Shown: one piece after another, positions 16,032 to 25,199 of the stretch
How the letters are laid out: each line of letters begins with the position of its first letter
Position numbering within the stretch: the stretch's first letter is position 1
Source: Bacillota bacterium
GTDB lineage: Bacteria > Bacillota > Clostridia > Lachnospirales > Lachnospiraceae
Assembly: GCA_023392615.1 (NCBI GenBank)
Contig: JAEVYT010000048.1
Location: 1-34,617 of the forward strand
Direction of reading: 5' to 3'
Length of the DNA stretch: 34,617 bases
Notes under the pieces: model-generated
Database searches by the model: none
Seen by the model: the letters and a program-made list of their open reading frames with translations, nothing else
What the model was told of the DNA's origin: nothing
Program-made: the position numbers and the translations under genes

Positions 16032-16825
16032 ATAAAAGTAAGTATGATAAAGAATAATAATAAGTGAGCAGGGTAAAAAATGTAGAATAAATATTTTACG
16101 TTTTTACCCTTCTTTCCATTATATAATGAGATTGGAATAATTGCTAACACAGATAATAAACTGATTAACAAATATGGGTTATTTGTTCGAAAGAAAAAAC
16201 CCCAGTCACAATACATTGAACCCATAATTACTGCGGTGCAAACTGCCATAATCGCTTTACTTTCACGAAACAGGTAATAAGATACTATCATTAATATTCC
16301 TGCGATACTGTAATCAGTTCTTAATACATAAGCAATTGCACATAGTATTAATGTCAACGCACCATCTATTGAGTTGGCAACCGCATAATCATATACATTC
16401 TTATGGAATTTATTTTCCACCATATTCATTAATGTAATTAATAGTAACCCTAAAAACAGTGTAAAGAACACATTTTGATAACTGATTAATTGATCAAAGA
16501 TCATCTTATAACCGGTATGCTCTGTAGAAGCCTTATGGATATCCTCAAAGATTGTTACTCCAAAATTCTTCTTATAAAAAGCAAAATCAAATGGAATCTC
16601 TGATATCAATGCAAATACACCTAATCGAGTTAGATATTTCTTAACATTACTGGTGTGATAAAAGCCCTCAACAATTAAAAAAACAAAAATCGGAAAAGCC
16701 AACCGACCGATCGCCCGACAAGCAAAGAATAACCAATAATTTTCACTTGGATTAATAAAAATCACTCCAAAATGATCTATAAACATAGCTGTTATTGCCA
16801 ATAATTTTAGTCTAAATGAATTCAT
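16028..16825 (-). CDS. TraX-like integral membrane protein
   Basis: 265 aa with about eight hydrophobic helices and short polar loops. The opening FRLKLLAITAMFIDHFGVIF, the motif RAIGRLAFPIFVFLIVEGF and LISEIPFDFAF are the marks of the TraX family, named after the F-plasmid pilin acetyltransferase. Chromosomal Firmicutes members are thought to acylate unknown surface substrates; no pilin or conjugation gene is present here. The start is behind AAAGGG. The gene converges with and overlaps the 57-aa gene by four bases. Confidence 0.9.
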   Translation of the reverse strand: MNSFRLKLLAITAMFIDHFGVIFINPSENYWLFFACRAIGRLAFPIFVFLIVEGFYHTSNVKKYLTRLGVFALISEIPFDFAFYKKNFGVTIFEDIHKASTEHTGYKMIFDQLISYQNVFFTLFLGLLLITLMNMVENKFHKNVYDYAVANSIDGALTLILCAIAYVLRTDYSIAGILMIVSYYLFRESKAIMAVCTAVIMGSMYCDWGFFFRTNNPYLLISLLSVLAIIPISLYNGKKGKNVKYLFYIFYPAHLLLFFIILTFI

Positions 16826-17138
16826 CTTATATAGTTCCCTTTCATTTTTAAATGAATAATTAATTTTGCACGTTTCCTATTCAACTATCTGTACTAGTTC
16901 CATTCTAGCTAAGAAGGATTTAAAAGTCAAACCTGTTATTGGAAAAAGGGACGCTGCAGAATATAATCTCCAATGAATTTAATTATCATACCATAATCAA
17001 ACACAGAATGGAAAAAAGTACAAACCCATCCGTCGGAAGAAGCTCTGATAGCGCTATTTTAAACTCATAATTACTTCTTTTTACTAGTCAAAATACCAAT
17101 AATATAAAATACTACATTGTTTTTTATCAGAATTCTTA
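16826..17138. other. Intergenic stretch without gene
   Basis: Divergent region between the TraX-like gene and the aldo/keto reductase promoter. The only structure seen is a perfect 10-bp palindrome ATAGCGCTAT at 17048-17057. No ORF with a ribosome binding site. Confidence 0.5.
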
Positions 17139-17167
17139 TTCACTCATATTCTTCATTATGTTATACT
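17139..17167 (+). promoter_or_regulatory. Possible promoter of the aldo/keto reductase
   Basis: TTCACT (17139-17144) and TATACT (17162-17167), 17-bp spacer. The start would be near 17174 and give a 153-nt leader holding the structure at 17202-17298. The -35 box is weak. Confidence 0.4.
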
Positions 17168-17201
17168 AGTCCACATGTTATCAATATATATCACAACATA
17201 T

Positions 17202-17298
17202 AAACTTCGCGTGAGACAGTACTTGCCAATTAACATCATGTGGTTTAAAACCACTAGATCGTATCAATTCGCAGGCTAACGATTCATCAGCGAAGTTT
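17202..17298 (+). promoter_or_regulatory. Structured 5' leader of the aldo/keto reductase, riboswitch-like
   Basis: AAACTTCGC (17202-17210) pairs with GCGAAGTTT (17290-17298). Inside are the perfect hairpin GTGGTTT-A-AAACCAC (17240-17254) and ATCGT/ACGAT (17258-17262, 17279-17283) with a 16-nt loop containing CAGGC, which could pair with TTGCC at 17223-17227. The closing stem ends about 15 nt before the TTGGAGG site, a position suited to control of translation. No known riboswitch consensus recognised. Confidence 0.5.
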
Positions 17299-17326
17299 TG
17301 ATCACTTAATTATTGGAGGTTTAAAC

Positions 17327-18421
17327 ATGTATTATAAGCAATATGGTGATACGGATATGAAAGTATCAGCAATCGGCATGGGAGCGATGCGGTATAATGA
17401 TGCCGATGTAAAAGCCGGCAATTTTGAAAAATGTGCTGAAATCGCTTTATATGCTCACGAAAAAGGAATTAACTTCTTTGACACAGCACCTTTCTACTGT
17501 GATGACAAGAGTGAAATCATTACAGGTATAGCACTTTCTCAACTTCCAAGAGATAGCTTTTATGTATCTTCAAAGGTAAATATGGGAGTATACGGAGAAG
17601 AATTCTCACCGGATGTTTTCCGCAAGAGACTTGAGACTTCCCTCACCCGTTTGAAGGTTGACTATCTGGATTTTTATTATCTATGGTGTATGTTGAGTTT
17701 GGAATCCTTCGAAAAACAGTATGATTTGATGTATCAAAGTTATGTGAAAGCACAAGAGGAAGGCTTAATTCGTAATATAACCTTCTCCTCCCATATGCAG
17801 GGTAACGATCTTGAAGAAGTAATAAAAACCAATTCCTTCAAGGGAATGCTAATCGGATATAACGCATTGAATTACCGTTTCCGTCAGGCCGGTATTCGTG
17901 CTGCATATGATAATGGTATGGGCATCGTAGTCATGAATCCATTAGGTGGTGGATTAATTCCTAATAACCCGAAAGTATTTAATTACTTAACGGAGGGTAC
18001 TGACCTTACCGTGCCACAGGCTGCTCTGCGTTTTGTTGCAGCACATAAAGAAATCACTGTTACGCTATGCGGCCTTACCACCAAGGAGCATGTTGATGAT
18101 GCCGTGAAGTCTGTTGAGAATCTGATTGAAAAACCTGCTTCTGAGATATATCAGGAATATGAAAGCAAGGGAATGACCTTGAATGATCTATGTACCGGTT
18201 GCGGTTATTGCAAATCATGTCCAATGGATATTGATATTCCGAAATATATGGATGCATATAATGAGAAGATTCTTGGTAATAGCCTTCATGATCGTTTAAA
18301 AAATCATTGGGGTATTCCCGCTTCAAAAGCTGCAGAATGTATTAAATGTGGTCAATGCGAAACCTTATGTACACAGCATCTTGATATAATCGATCGATTG
18401 GAACACATTGGACAGAACTAA
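17327..18421 (+). CDS. Aldo/keto reductase with C-terminal two-[4Fe-4S] ferredoxin-like domain
   Basis: 364 aa. The N-terminal barrel (about 1-275) has the catalytic tetrad at Asp52, Tyr57, Lys83 and His156 (FFDTAPFY, SSKVN, FSSHMQ). The tail carries CTGCGYCKSCP (Cys289/292/295/298) and CIKCGQCETLC (Cys338/341/344/348), two cluster motifs. This architecture is typical of anaerobe AKRs that probably exchange electrons with ferredoxin while reducing aldehydes or ketones; the substrate is unknown. A clear TTGGAGG site precedes the ATG. Upstream is a structured leader, downstream a 204-bp fold-back element that likely ends transcription. Confidence 0.94.
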   Translation: MYYKQYGDTDMKVSAIGMGAMRYNDADVKAGNFEKCAEIALYAHEKGINFFDTAPFYCDDKSEIITGIALSQLPRDSFYVSSKVNMGVYGEEFSPDVFRKRLETSLTRLKVDYLDFYYLWCMLSLESFEKQYDLMYQSYVKAQEEGLIRNITFSSHMQGNDLEEVIKTNSFKGMLIGYNALNYRFRQAGIRAAYDNGMGIVVMNPLGGGLIPNNPKVFNYLTEGTDLTVPQAALRFVAAHKEITVTLCGLTTKEHVDDAVKSVENLIEKPASEIYQEYESKGMTLNDLCTGCGYCKSCPMDIDIPKYMDAYNEKILGNSLHDRLKNHWGIPASKAAECIKCGQCETLCTQHLDIIDRLEHIGQN

Positions 18422-18429
18422 TTTAGAGT

Positions 18430-18633
18430 GGGATGTTGCAAAACATATAATTTTTGTAAGGAATAATGTTAATTGCCTCACACACAGGTTGGAAGGACAG
18501 CATTCCTATTATGTATCTCATAGTCGTACATAAATGTACGCCTTCGGTGATACATAATAGGAATACAGTCTTCCAAACAGTGCATTATGGCAATATAACA
18601 ATATTTCTACTAATTATTATTTTGCAACATCCC
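18430..18633. repeat. 204-bp fold-back element (copy A) with shared 42-bp core
   Basis: Nearly symmetric inverted repeat. Perfect 14-bp ends GGGATGTTGCAAAA (18430-18443) and TTTTGCAACATCCC (18620-18633), a centre of CGTACATAAATGTACG (18525-18540), and matching arms between, such as ATTCCTATTATGTATC against its complement. The left arm contains a core (18465-18506) that recurs in inverse orientation at 29704-29746 with 37 of 42 bases identical. It lies nine bases after the AKR stop and may also terminate it. Inside is an ATG frame beginning MLIASHTGWKDSI. Confidence 0.8.
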
Positions 18634-18701
18634 AATATTTTTAAGCTCTTACTCTTAACTTTATTAACTTGATATCTTTACTGTAGAAAACTCTTACAAT
18701 T

Positions 18702-21281
18702 CTAGTTACTAATATTAAATGGAGGCAACTGATCCGGATGATTTAATAACTCAATTAAATCCTTACCCTGTAATGGTTTACTAAAATAGTAGCCCTGTAT
18801 CTTATCGCATTTGTACTGCATCAGATAATCCAGTTGCTCTTTCTTTTCTACTCCTTCTGCAACAACACTCATACCCATGGATTTGCCCAATGTAACAATA
18901 TGTCCGGTTAATGCACTCTCACTTTCATATTCAATACAATCAACAAATGACTTATCTACTTTTAATGTGGTGATTGGTAACTGGCTTAGGTAGCTCAAAG
19001 AAGAATATCCTTTTCCAAAATCATCCAGAGCAATCCTAATATTATGATCGCTTAATTTTTGTAGATCTCGTTCAATGTTATCCACTGATTCCATTAATAT
19101 AGATTCTGTTATCTCCAGTTCCAGATATTTCGGATCTAAATCTAACTGCTTCAATGTATCGAATAACAATTCACAGAAATCAGATTGTAATAACTGAAGA
19201 ATAGAGATATTAATCGAGATATATAAATCATCAAAGCCCATATTTATTATATCCTTAATAAACTTACATGCTGTTTGAATAACCCAAGTTCCCAGCGGTA
19301 TAATGTATCTTGTATCTTCTGCAACCTTTATAAATTTGATTGGTGAAACACGTCCAAGCTCTGGACTATTCCATCGAAGTAATGCCTCAAACCCAACAAT
19401 TTTATTCTGCTCCGGATCAATCTGTGGCTGATAATGTAGCTCAAACTCATTATTTTCTAATGCATTTTGAAGATATTTTTCGATATTAACTCTCTCATTA
19501 AATACATCACTCATAAGGGAATCATATAGCATATGATTTTTCTTTCCATTTTCCTTTACTTTGTACATTGCGATATCAGCGTACTTTAACAACTGCTCCA
19601 AGCGGTTACCATGTTCGGGATACATCGCGATACCGATACTTACACCAATACGCAATACGCTTTCTTGAATATTAATCTCCTGACTAAACTGCTGAAGTAT
19701 TTTATCTGCACCAATCTGGGCTTCCTTCACATCCTCAATATTAGGAAGTAATATAACAAATTCGTCACCGCTTAAACGGTAGACATTCTCATTATTATCA
19801 AACAGCTTAGTTATCTTTTCACTTATAACCTTGATCAAAAGATCACCAAATGCATGTCCTAATGAGTCATTAACATACTTAAAATTATCTACATCCACAA
19901 ACAAGAGAGCGACTTTGCCACAGTCTGGGCAAAGGATACTGCCGGCATTCTCATATAACATAACTTTATTTGGTAGACCTGTTAACATATCGTGATAAGC
20001 TAGATATGCTAATTTATCTTCACCAATACGAATTTTTTCATTAATTGAAAGAATCTCATCATATTGTTGTCTCATCTCCTCATCAGAGGCAGTTAACTCT
20101 TCATAGAGTTGCGTAAGCTCTTCATGACTTTCGGAAAGCTCTTTCTTCATTTTATTAATTCTTCTTATATGGAAGAGCAAGAAATTAATAAATACGATAA
20201 GCACTAATATGATACCAATCACCGAAAGTACTAGGTTTCTGTAGGTATCAAAAAAGGAAAATGGCTTATTAATGACTTCAAACCCTCTCGGCACTTGATT
20301 CTTTGTAATACCAAAGTGCTTCATTTGCTTATAGTCTATCACTGACATTGTTGATTCCGGAATCATATATGGTATTCTGTTGGCATCTTCCCCCAAAAGA
20401 ACACGAACAGCCAGATTTGCAGCAGATTCTCCTTGTAGCTTTCCACTTAACATTACCCCGCCAAGTACTCCATTATTTAAGCCGAAATCATACTCGTGAT
20501 AAACGGGTACGCTACTATTTGCACAAACCTCACGAATTACATAGTCCATCTCATAAATCTTCTGCCTAATATCGTTACTATATGTAGTCATTAACACAAT
20601 ACTATCACTGTCTAAATTCTTTACAGTCTGAATTATTTCATTAAAAGTCATCTGATTCATTGGAATAAGATTTAACTCAGGGTAGTTAGAATGTATTTTC
20701 CTGACAGCCTCATTTCCCATGGTTAACCCACTCTCTGTATTGTCATATATCAGATAGACATTCTTGATAGTTGTATTAATTTTTAAAGCCATTGCAATTG
20801 TTTGCTCTGGATAGAACTCTTCCAGTACTCCGGTTACTTTTTCATATCCCTGGGTAATCTTTTTTGCACTCTCAGCATTTACGCCGCTAAAAACCACCGG
20901 AGCATTGGAGAATAACTCTTCTCTGTTATTTAAAGCGAATTGCAAAGCCGCATCATCTGTTGCCATTACTAAGTCAATCTTTTTGTTGGCGTATTTGAAT
21001 TTATAATAATTATGGAGCAACGACAGATTCACATCAGACGGATTGTTTTTCCAATCCATATATTCAACCAGCACATCAATATTATTATTGCTTTTCTTTA
21101 AAACCTCCATCATACCTACCGTCTGATCATTCGTCCAGCTAAGTCCTTGATGATAGGAATTAAGAATCAGTACATTTTTAATGTCCTCCTGCTCAGCTGC
21201 CGATACAGTGGATACTCTTGATATAAGGAAAAGAGTCATGACAAATAATAAATATTTTAAGAATTTAAGCTTTACTCGCAT
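18702..21281 (-). CDS. Membrane sensor c-di-GMP enzyme: periplasmic-binding-like sensor, GGDEF and EAL domains
   Basis: 859 aa from the ATG behind GGGAGG (an ATG 30 bases upstream has no site). Order: signal or first membrane helix (about 6-28), an extracytoplasmic ABC_sub_bind-like sensor (about 35-345, NVLILNSYHQGLSW onward), a membrane helix (about 357-380), a coiled coil rich in Glu (about 385-430), GGDEF (about 440-600) and EAL (about 610-850). The cyclase site reads SGDEF rather than GGDEF. The phosphodiesterase motifs EALLRW, LEITES, LDDFGKGYSS, KVDKSF and VVAEGVE look intact. It may therefore degrade c-di-GMP in response to an extracellular ligand, with the cyclase active or GTP-sensing. 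No partner operon; divergent from the ABC-F gene. Confidence 0.93.
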   Translation of the reverse strand: MRVKLKFLKYLLFVMTLFLISRVSTVSAAEQEDIKNVLILNSYHQGLSWTNDQTVGMMEVLKKSNNNIDVLVEYMDWKNNPSDVNLSLLHNYYKFKYANKKIDLVMATDDAALQFALNNREELFSNAPVVFSGVNAESAKKITQGYEKVTGVLEEFYPEQTIAMALKINTTIKNVYLIYDNTESGLTMGNEAVRKIHSNYPELNLIPMNQMTFNEIIQTVKNLDSDSIVLMTTYSNDIRQKIYEMDYVIREVCANSSVPVYHEYDFGLNNGVLGGVMLSGKLQGESAANLAVRVLLGEDANRIPYMIPESTMSVIDYKQMKHFGITKNQVPRGFEVINKPFSFFDTYRNLVLSVIGIILVLIVFINFLLFHIRRINKMKKELSESHEELTQLYEELTASDEEMRQQYDEILSINEKIRIGEDKLAYLAYHDMLTGLPNKVMLYENAGSILCPDCGKVALLFVDVDNFKYVNDSLGHAFGDLLIKVISEKITKLFDNNENVYRLSGDEFVILLPNIEDVKEAQIGADKILQQFSQEINIQESVLRIGVSIGIAMYPEHGNRLEQLLKYADIAMYKVKENGKKNHMLYDSLMSDVFNERVNIEKYLQNALENNEFELHYQPQIDPEQNKIVGFEALLRWNSPELGRVSPIKFIKVAEDTRYIIPLGTWVIQTACKFIKDIINMGFDDLYISINISILQLLQSDFCELLFDTLKQLDLDPKYLELEITESILMESVDNIERDLQKLSDHNIRIALDDFGKGYSSLSYLSQLPITTLKVDKSFVDCIEYESESALTGHIVTLGKSMGMSVVAEGVEKKEQLDYLMQYKCDKIQGYYFSKPLQGKDLIELLNHPDQLPPFNISN

Positions 21282-21478
21282 TATTTTCCTCCCAATAATA
21301 ATGTGCGTCACAATTTATATTAGTCAAATTATTCTACCTATGCAAATTATAACTGTCGGATAACAAAAATAATATAGAAAATACCAAATACCAGAATTTT
21401 CTTCTTTTTTCTTCATTATATACTATAATACCACCATATGACTAGTGAAATTTACTTTTTCCGTATAGTAAAAATTAC

Positions 21479-21506
21479 TTGCAAATTCAAGAATATACGA
21501 TACAAT
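21479..21506 (+). promoter_or_regulatory. Predicted promoter of the ABC-F gene
   Basis: TTGCAA (21479-21484) and TACAAT (21501-21506), 16-bp spacer, about 80 bp before the ATG. Confidence 0.5.
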
Positions 21507-21586
21507 AGAAAATGGCGATTGTTTAAATATAGACAGGTGAAACATCTTGTTGTATCACTTGTAAAGAAGTATCCAGGAGGTTTTAC

Positions 21587-23227
21587 ATGATTCAGGCTAG
21601 TAATGTAACTTTAAGATTAGGAAAACGTGCATTATTTGAGGAAGTAAACATTAAGTTTACCGAAGGTAACTGCTATGGTTTAATTGGTGCAAACGGCGCA
21701 GGTAAATCAACGTTTCTTAAAATATTAAACGGGCAGATTGAGCCCACCAACGGTGATATCATCATCACCCCAGGACAAAGATTATCCTTCTTACAACAGG
21801 ATCACTTTAAATATGATACCTTTGAAGTATTAGAAACTGTTATTATGGGTAATAAGCGTCTCTATGAGATTATGAAAGAAAAAGAAGTAATCTATGCAAA
21901 AGAAGATTTCACCGAAGAGGACGGTATCCGTGCTAGTGAATTAGAAGGTGATTTTGCAGCGATGGATGGATGGGAATCTGAATCCAATGCCGCTTCTCTT
22001 TTAAATGGTCTAGGTATTGATACAGAGCTTCATTATAAAAAGATGAGTGAGTTAAATGGTAGTCAAAAGGTTAAAGTATTACTTGCTCAAGCACTCTTTG
22101 GAAATCCTGATATCCTATTACTCGATGAGCCTACTAACCATTTGGATTTGGAAGCGATTCGTTGGTTAGAAGAATTCTTAATTAACTTTGAAAATACCGT
22201 AATCGTGGTATCCCATGACCGATATTTCTTAAATAAGGTATGTACCCATATAGCTGATATTGATTATGCCAAAATTCAGCTTTACTCCGGTAATTATGAT
22301 TTCTGGTACGAGTCCAGCCAGTTGATGGTAAAACAGATGAAGGATGCGAATAAGAAGAAGGAAGAAAAGATTAAAGAGTTACAGGAATTTATCCAACGCT
22401 TTAGTGCAAATGCTTCCAAATCAAAGCAGGCCACATCCAGAAAGAAAGCACTTGAAAAGATCGAGCTTGATGATATCAGACCATCCAGCCGTAAATATCC
22501 ATATATTGATTTCAGACCAAACCGAGAGATCGGTAATGAAGTGTTAACAGTAGAGAATTTATCCAAAACCATCGATGGAGTAAAGGTTCTTGATAACATC
22601 TCCTTTATCGTTGGTCGCGACGATAAGATTGCATTTGTCGGACCAAATACTGCAGCATCCACCACTCTGTTTAAGATTTTAGCAGGTGAAATGGAACCGG
22701 ATGAGGGCTTTTACAAATGGGGCATCACCACTACTACTGCTTATTTCCCTAAGGATAACACTAAGCTTTTTGCAGGAGATGAATCTATCACAGATTTCTT
22801 AATGCCTTTCTCACCTGAGAAGGATGTAACCTATGTACGTGGCTTCATGGGTCGTATGTTATTTGCCGGTGAAGAAGGTTCTAAGAAAGTAAATGTATTA
22901 TCCGGTGGTGAGCGAGTACGTGTAATGCTTTCCAAGATGATGATTATGGGAGCAAATGTGTTGATTCTCGATGAGCCTACCAACCACTTGGATATGGAAT
23001 CCATCACTGCCTTAAATAACGGTATGATTAAATTCCAAGGTGTTGCAATATTTACTTCACCTGACCATCAGTTTATTCAGACCACTGCAAACAGAATTAT
23101 GGAAATTGTTAACGGTCACTTGATTGACAAGATTTCTTCCTATGATGAATATCTAGAAAGTGATGAAATGGCAAGAAAGAGACAGATTTGTGAATTTGAA
23201 GCTGAAGATGAATCCACAGAAGAATAA
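21587..23227 (+). CDS. ABC-F family ATPase, YkpA/YbiT type, with one degenerate ATP site
   Basis: 546 aa, two ATPase domains on one soluble chain without membrane segments, joined by a charged helical linker (about 245-300). ABC-F proteins act on ribosomes. Domain 1: Walker A GANGAGKST (34-42), signature LNGSQ (156-160), Walker B ILLLDEPTNHLD, H-loop SHD (His210). Domain 2: Walker A GPNTAASTT (352-360) lacks the lysine, signature LSGGE (438-442) is normal, Walker B is intact, and the H-loop reads SPDH (Pro492). Thus site 1 (Walker A1 with signature 2) is complete, while site 2 has lost three elements. Good AGGAGG start. Followed by a fold-back repeat. Confidence 0.95.
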   Translation: MIQASNVTLRLGKRALFEEVNIKFTEGNCYGLIGANGAGKSTFLKILNGQIEPTNGDIIITPGQRLSFLQQDHFKYDTFEVLETVIMGNKRLYEIMKEKEVIYAKEDFTEEDGIRASELEGDFAAMDGWESESNAASLLNGLGIDTELHYKKMSELNGSQKVKVLLAQALFGNPDILLLDEPTNHLDLEAIRWLEEFLINFENTVIVVSHDRYFLNKVCTHIADIDYAKIQLYSGNYDFWYESSQLMVKQMKDANKKKEEKIKELQEFIQRFSANASKSKQATSRKKALEKIELDDIRPSSRKYPYIDFRPNREIGNEVLTVENLSKTIDGVKVLDNISFIVGRDDKIAFVGPNTAASTTLFKILAGEMEPDEGFYKWGITTTTAYFPKDNTKLFAGDESITDFLMPFSPEKDVTYVRGFMGRMLFAGEEGSKKVNVLSGGERVRVMLSKMMIMGANVLILDEPTNHLDMESITALNNGMIKFQGVAIFTSPDHQFIQTTANRIMEIVNGHLIDKISSYDEYLESDEMARKRQICEFEAEDESTEE

Positions 23228-23249
23228 ATTTTAAAATTAAGATAAAAGT

Positions 23250-23374
23250 AAAGGGCTGTTTCAAGCAAATAAAACAGGAATGTTGTTAAAAGCATTAATG
23301 CATAGTTATTTTGACTATGTATGAGGCTAGAATATATTATTCCGAGTTAACTATTTGCTTTGTAACAGCCCTTT
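23250..23374. repeat. 125-bp fold-back repeat between the ABC-F and GH5 genes
   Basis: Arms 23250-23271 (AAAGGGCTGTTTCAAGCAAA plus TA) and 23352-23374 pair with one mismatch and one bulge. An inner CATAGT/ACTATG hairpin is at 23301-23319. It lies between the convergent ABC-F and GH5 genes and probably acts as a terminator for both. Its ends GGGCTGTTNCAA resemble the other fold-back elements. Confidence 0.7.
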
Positions 23375-23423
23375 GGTTTATACATATTGTTGGAATTTCT
23401 TTGTATATAATGCTCTGATACGC

Positions 23424-25199
23424 TTATTGAATTTGACAGGGCGTTCCATTCAGTGTAAATGCACTAGGTGACTGAAATGTGCCACTATAATTTAAATTAA
23501 AACCAAAGCTTTGCGTTCCACCTCCGCCGGGAATCGTTGCGGTATGGCTGAGATTTGTTACTGATATTGTGCTGCCACTTGTTGTATAAGCAGCATTCCA
23601 CATATTTGCAATACTCTGTCCTGATGGTAATGACCATGCTAATGTCCATCCATTTATCGCTGTAGTAGTATTATTCTTAATTGTTACATTGATATTAGCA
23701 CCGGTATCCCATCTGTTTGATACAGTATAGGTTACTACAATACCTGTTGCCGCCTGTGTAGGGGTAATCGTAGGAGTCACTCTTGGCGTTACCGTTGGTG
23801 TTACTGTAGGAGTAACCCTTGGCGTTACCGTTGGTGTTATGGTCGGTATTATTGTCGGCGTTACCGTTGGGCTGATTGTTGGCGTATTCGTAGGGGTACT
23901 CGTTGATCCACCGACATGTGTACCATTTGCACCGAGATTTACCTGGTGATCAAGTCCGATAAATTTACCGCTGCTGTTCTTCCATAAAGTTTGTTTCACT
24001 ATATTATATTTATCTGCATCAATTGTTACCCAATCATCCTTTAATATCCCTCCGGTATCCCCTGAATTAGGATTCATACACCAGAACGTATGATTGAGAT
24101 TGTTCTCTGCTATGGTTTGCGCTAGATAGGTAAGCCATTTCTGGTTATCTCCTCCATCGAGCCTTCCCCCCCACTCTCCTACCAATATAGGAGCTATGTT
24201 TTGCTTATGAATATATAACCAGTTTGGATCCCAACAGTTGGTTGTTAGAGACTCCTTTGTAAATCCCGACTGAAGCCATGGCTGTGCACTTACGCTAGGA
24301 CCGTAATCGTGAGGTGAATAAACAATCTGGCTATTACCGGTGCCAAGGTTAACGGGATAGTTGGCTACCCCTCTTAAATTCCCACCCCACCAGTCAAAAT
24401 CATATGGACTGTTTGTCGGATTATCAGGCTCTCCATAAGTATGTCCTGTTTTCGGTGTTGCTTCAATGCCCTCGACAACAATCAATAAGTTCGGATTTAT
24501 AGCGAGTATCTGCTGCCCCACTTTACCTGCTTCATATCTCCAGTTGTTCTGATCCATTGATCCATCCCATTTTGCAGCTGCACTTCCCTGTCCCGGGGTC
24601 CCATGCGGTTCATTGAATAGATCACAGGCAATAACAGTATCATCATTCTTATAATGAGTAGCAAGCCATTTCCAGCTTTCTTCAAAATCCGTAACACTAT
24701 AGGTATCATTATACCAGAGATTCAGCTGCTGCGTATTCACCACTCTATGCATGTCAAACATAACCTTGATACCCTTTTGCTTACAGTATGCTATAGCAGT
24801 ATCAAGTATTTCAAGGCTATTCTTTCCTGTTAGTCCCGGATTCACATAGGTATTAACACTATCAGACATCGGATAAACTCCCTTGCGCCACTGATTTACA
24901 AGTTGAACACTGATAGGAATTCTTAATAGGTTAAAGCCATTATCAGCAACCTTATCCAAAACACTTTCCAACGTCACACTCCATATTCCATGGAATACGG
25001 CATTGGTTGTTTCATATCCGAACCATGCAATACCGGTTAGTCTAACCTGATTGCCGCTCTGATCCAATATCTTATTACCATTTACATGAAGATAATCGTC
25101 TGCCGGTAAAGATGCCGCCTTTACCGGAATTTTTTGTGGAGTAATTATGAGTCCAGCTACCAAAAGGATAGCAACAACATAAGATATTAACTTTTTCAT
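23424..25199 (-). CDS. Secreted GH5 endoglucanase with C-terminal CBM2 cellulose-binding module
   Basis: 591 aa. Cleaves internal beta-1,4 bonds of cellulose outside the cell. Signal peptide at 1-29 (cleavage likely after VKAA), GH5 catalytic domain at about 35-420, with acid/base Glu197 in LFNEPHG and nucleophile Glu342 in LVGEWGG, plus substrate-channel motifs LRIPIS and FDMHR. A Thr/Pro linker (about 432-480) is made of VTPTVTP and VTPRVTP units. The CBM2 module (about 485-591) shows VSNRWDTG, GWTLAWSLPSGQ and LNGTPC. No dockerin or surface-layer domain, so it is a free enzyme. AAGGAGG before the ATG. Transcribed away from a long AT-rich upstream region with an inverted repeat; no sugar-transport genes are adjacent. 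Confidence 0.96.
   Translation of the reverse strand: MKKLISYVVAILLVAGLIITPQKIPVKAASLPADDYLHVNGNKILDQSGNQVRLTGIAWFGYETTNAVFHGIWSVTLESVLDKVADNGFNLLRIPISVQLVNQWRKGVYPMSDSVNTYVNPGLTGKNSLEILDTAIAYCKQKGIKVMFDMHRVVNTQQLNLWYNDTYSVTDFEESWKWLATHYKNDDTVIACDLFNEPHGTPGQGSAAAKWDGSMDQNNWRYEAGKVGQQILAINPNLLIVVEGIEATPKTGHTYGEPDNPTNSPYDFDWWGGNLRGVANYPVNLGTGNSQIVYSPHDYGPSVSAQPWLQSGFTKESLTTNCWDPNWLYIHKQNIAPILVGEWGGRLDGGDNQKWLTYLAQTIAENNLNHTFWCMNPNSGDTGGILKDDWVTIDADKYNIVKQTLWKNSSGKFIGLDHQVNLGANGTHVGGSTSTPTNTPTISPTVTPTIIPTITPTVTPRVTPTVTPTVTPRVTPTITPTQAATGIVVTYTVSNRWDTGANINVTIKNNTTTAINGWTLAWSLPSGQSIANMWNAAYTTSGSTISVTNLSHTATIPGGGGTQSFGFNLNYSGTFQSPSAFTLNGTPCQIQ

Noticed and set aside
17202..17298. Hammerhead ribozyme on the minus strand (CTGATGA present)
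   Set aside because: The GAAA after stem II and the cleavage triplet next to stem I are not in the required places.
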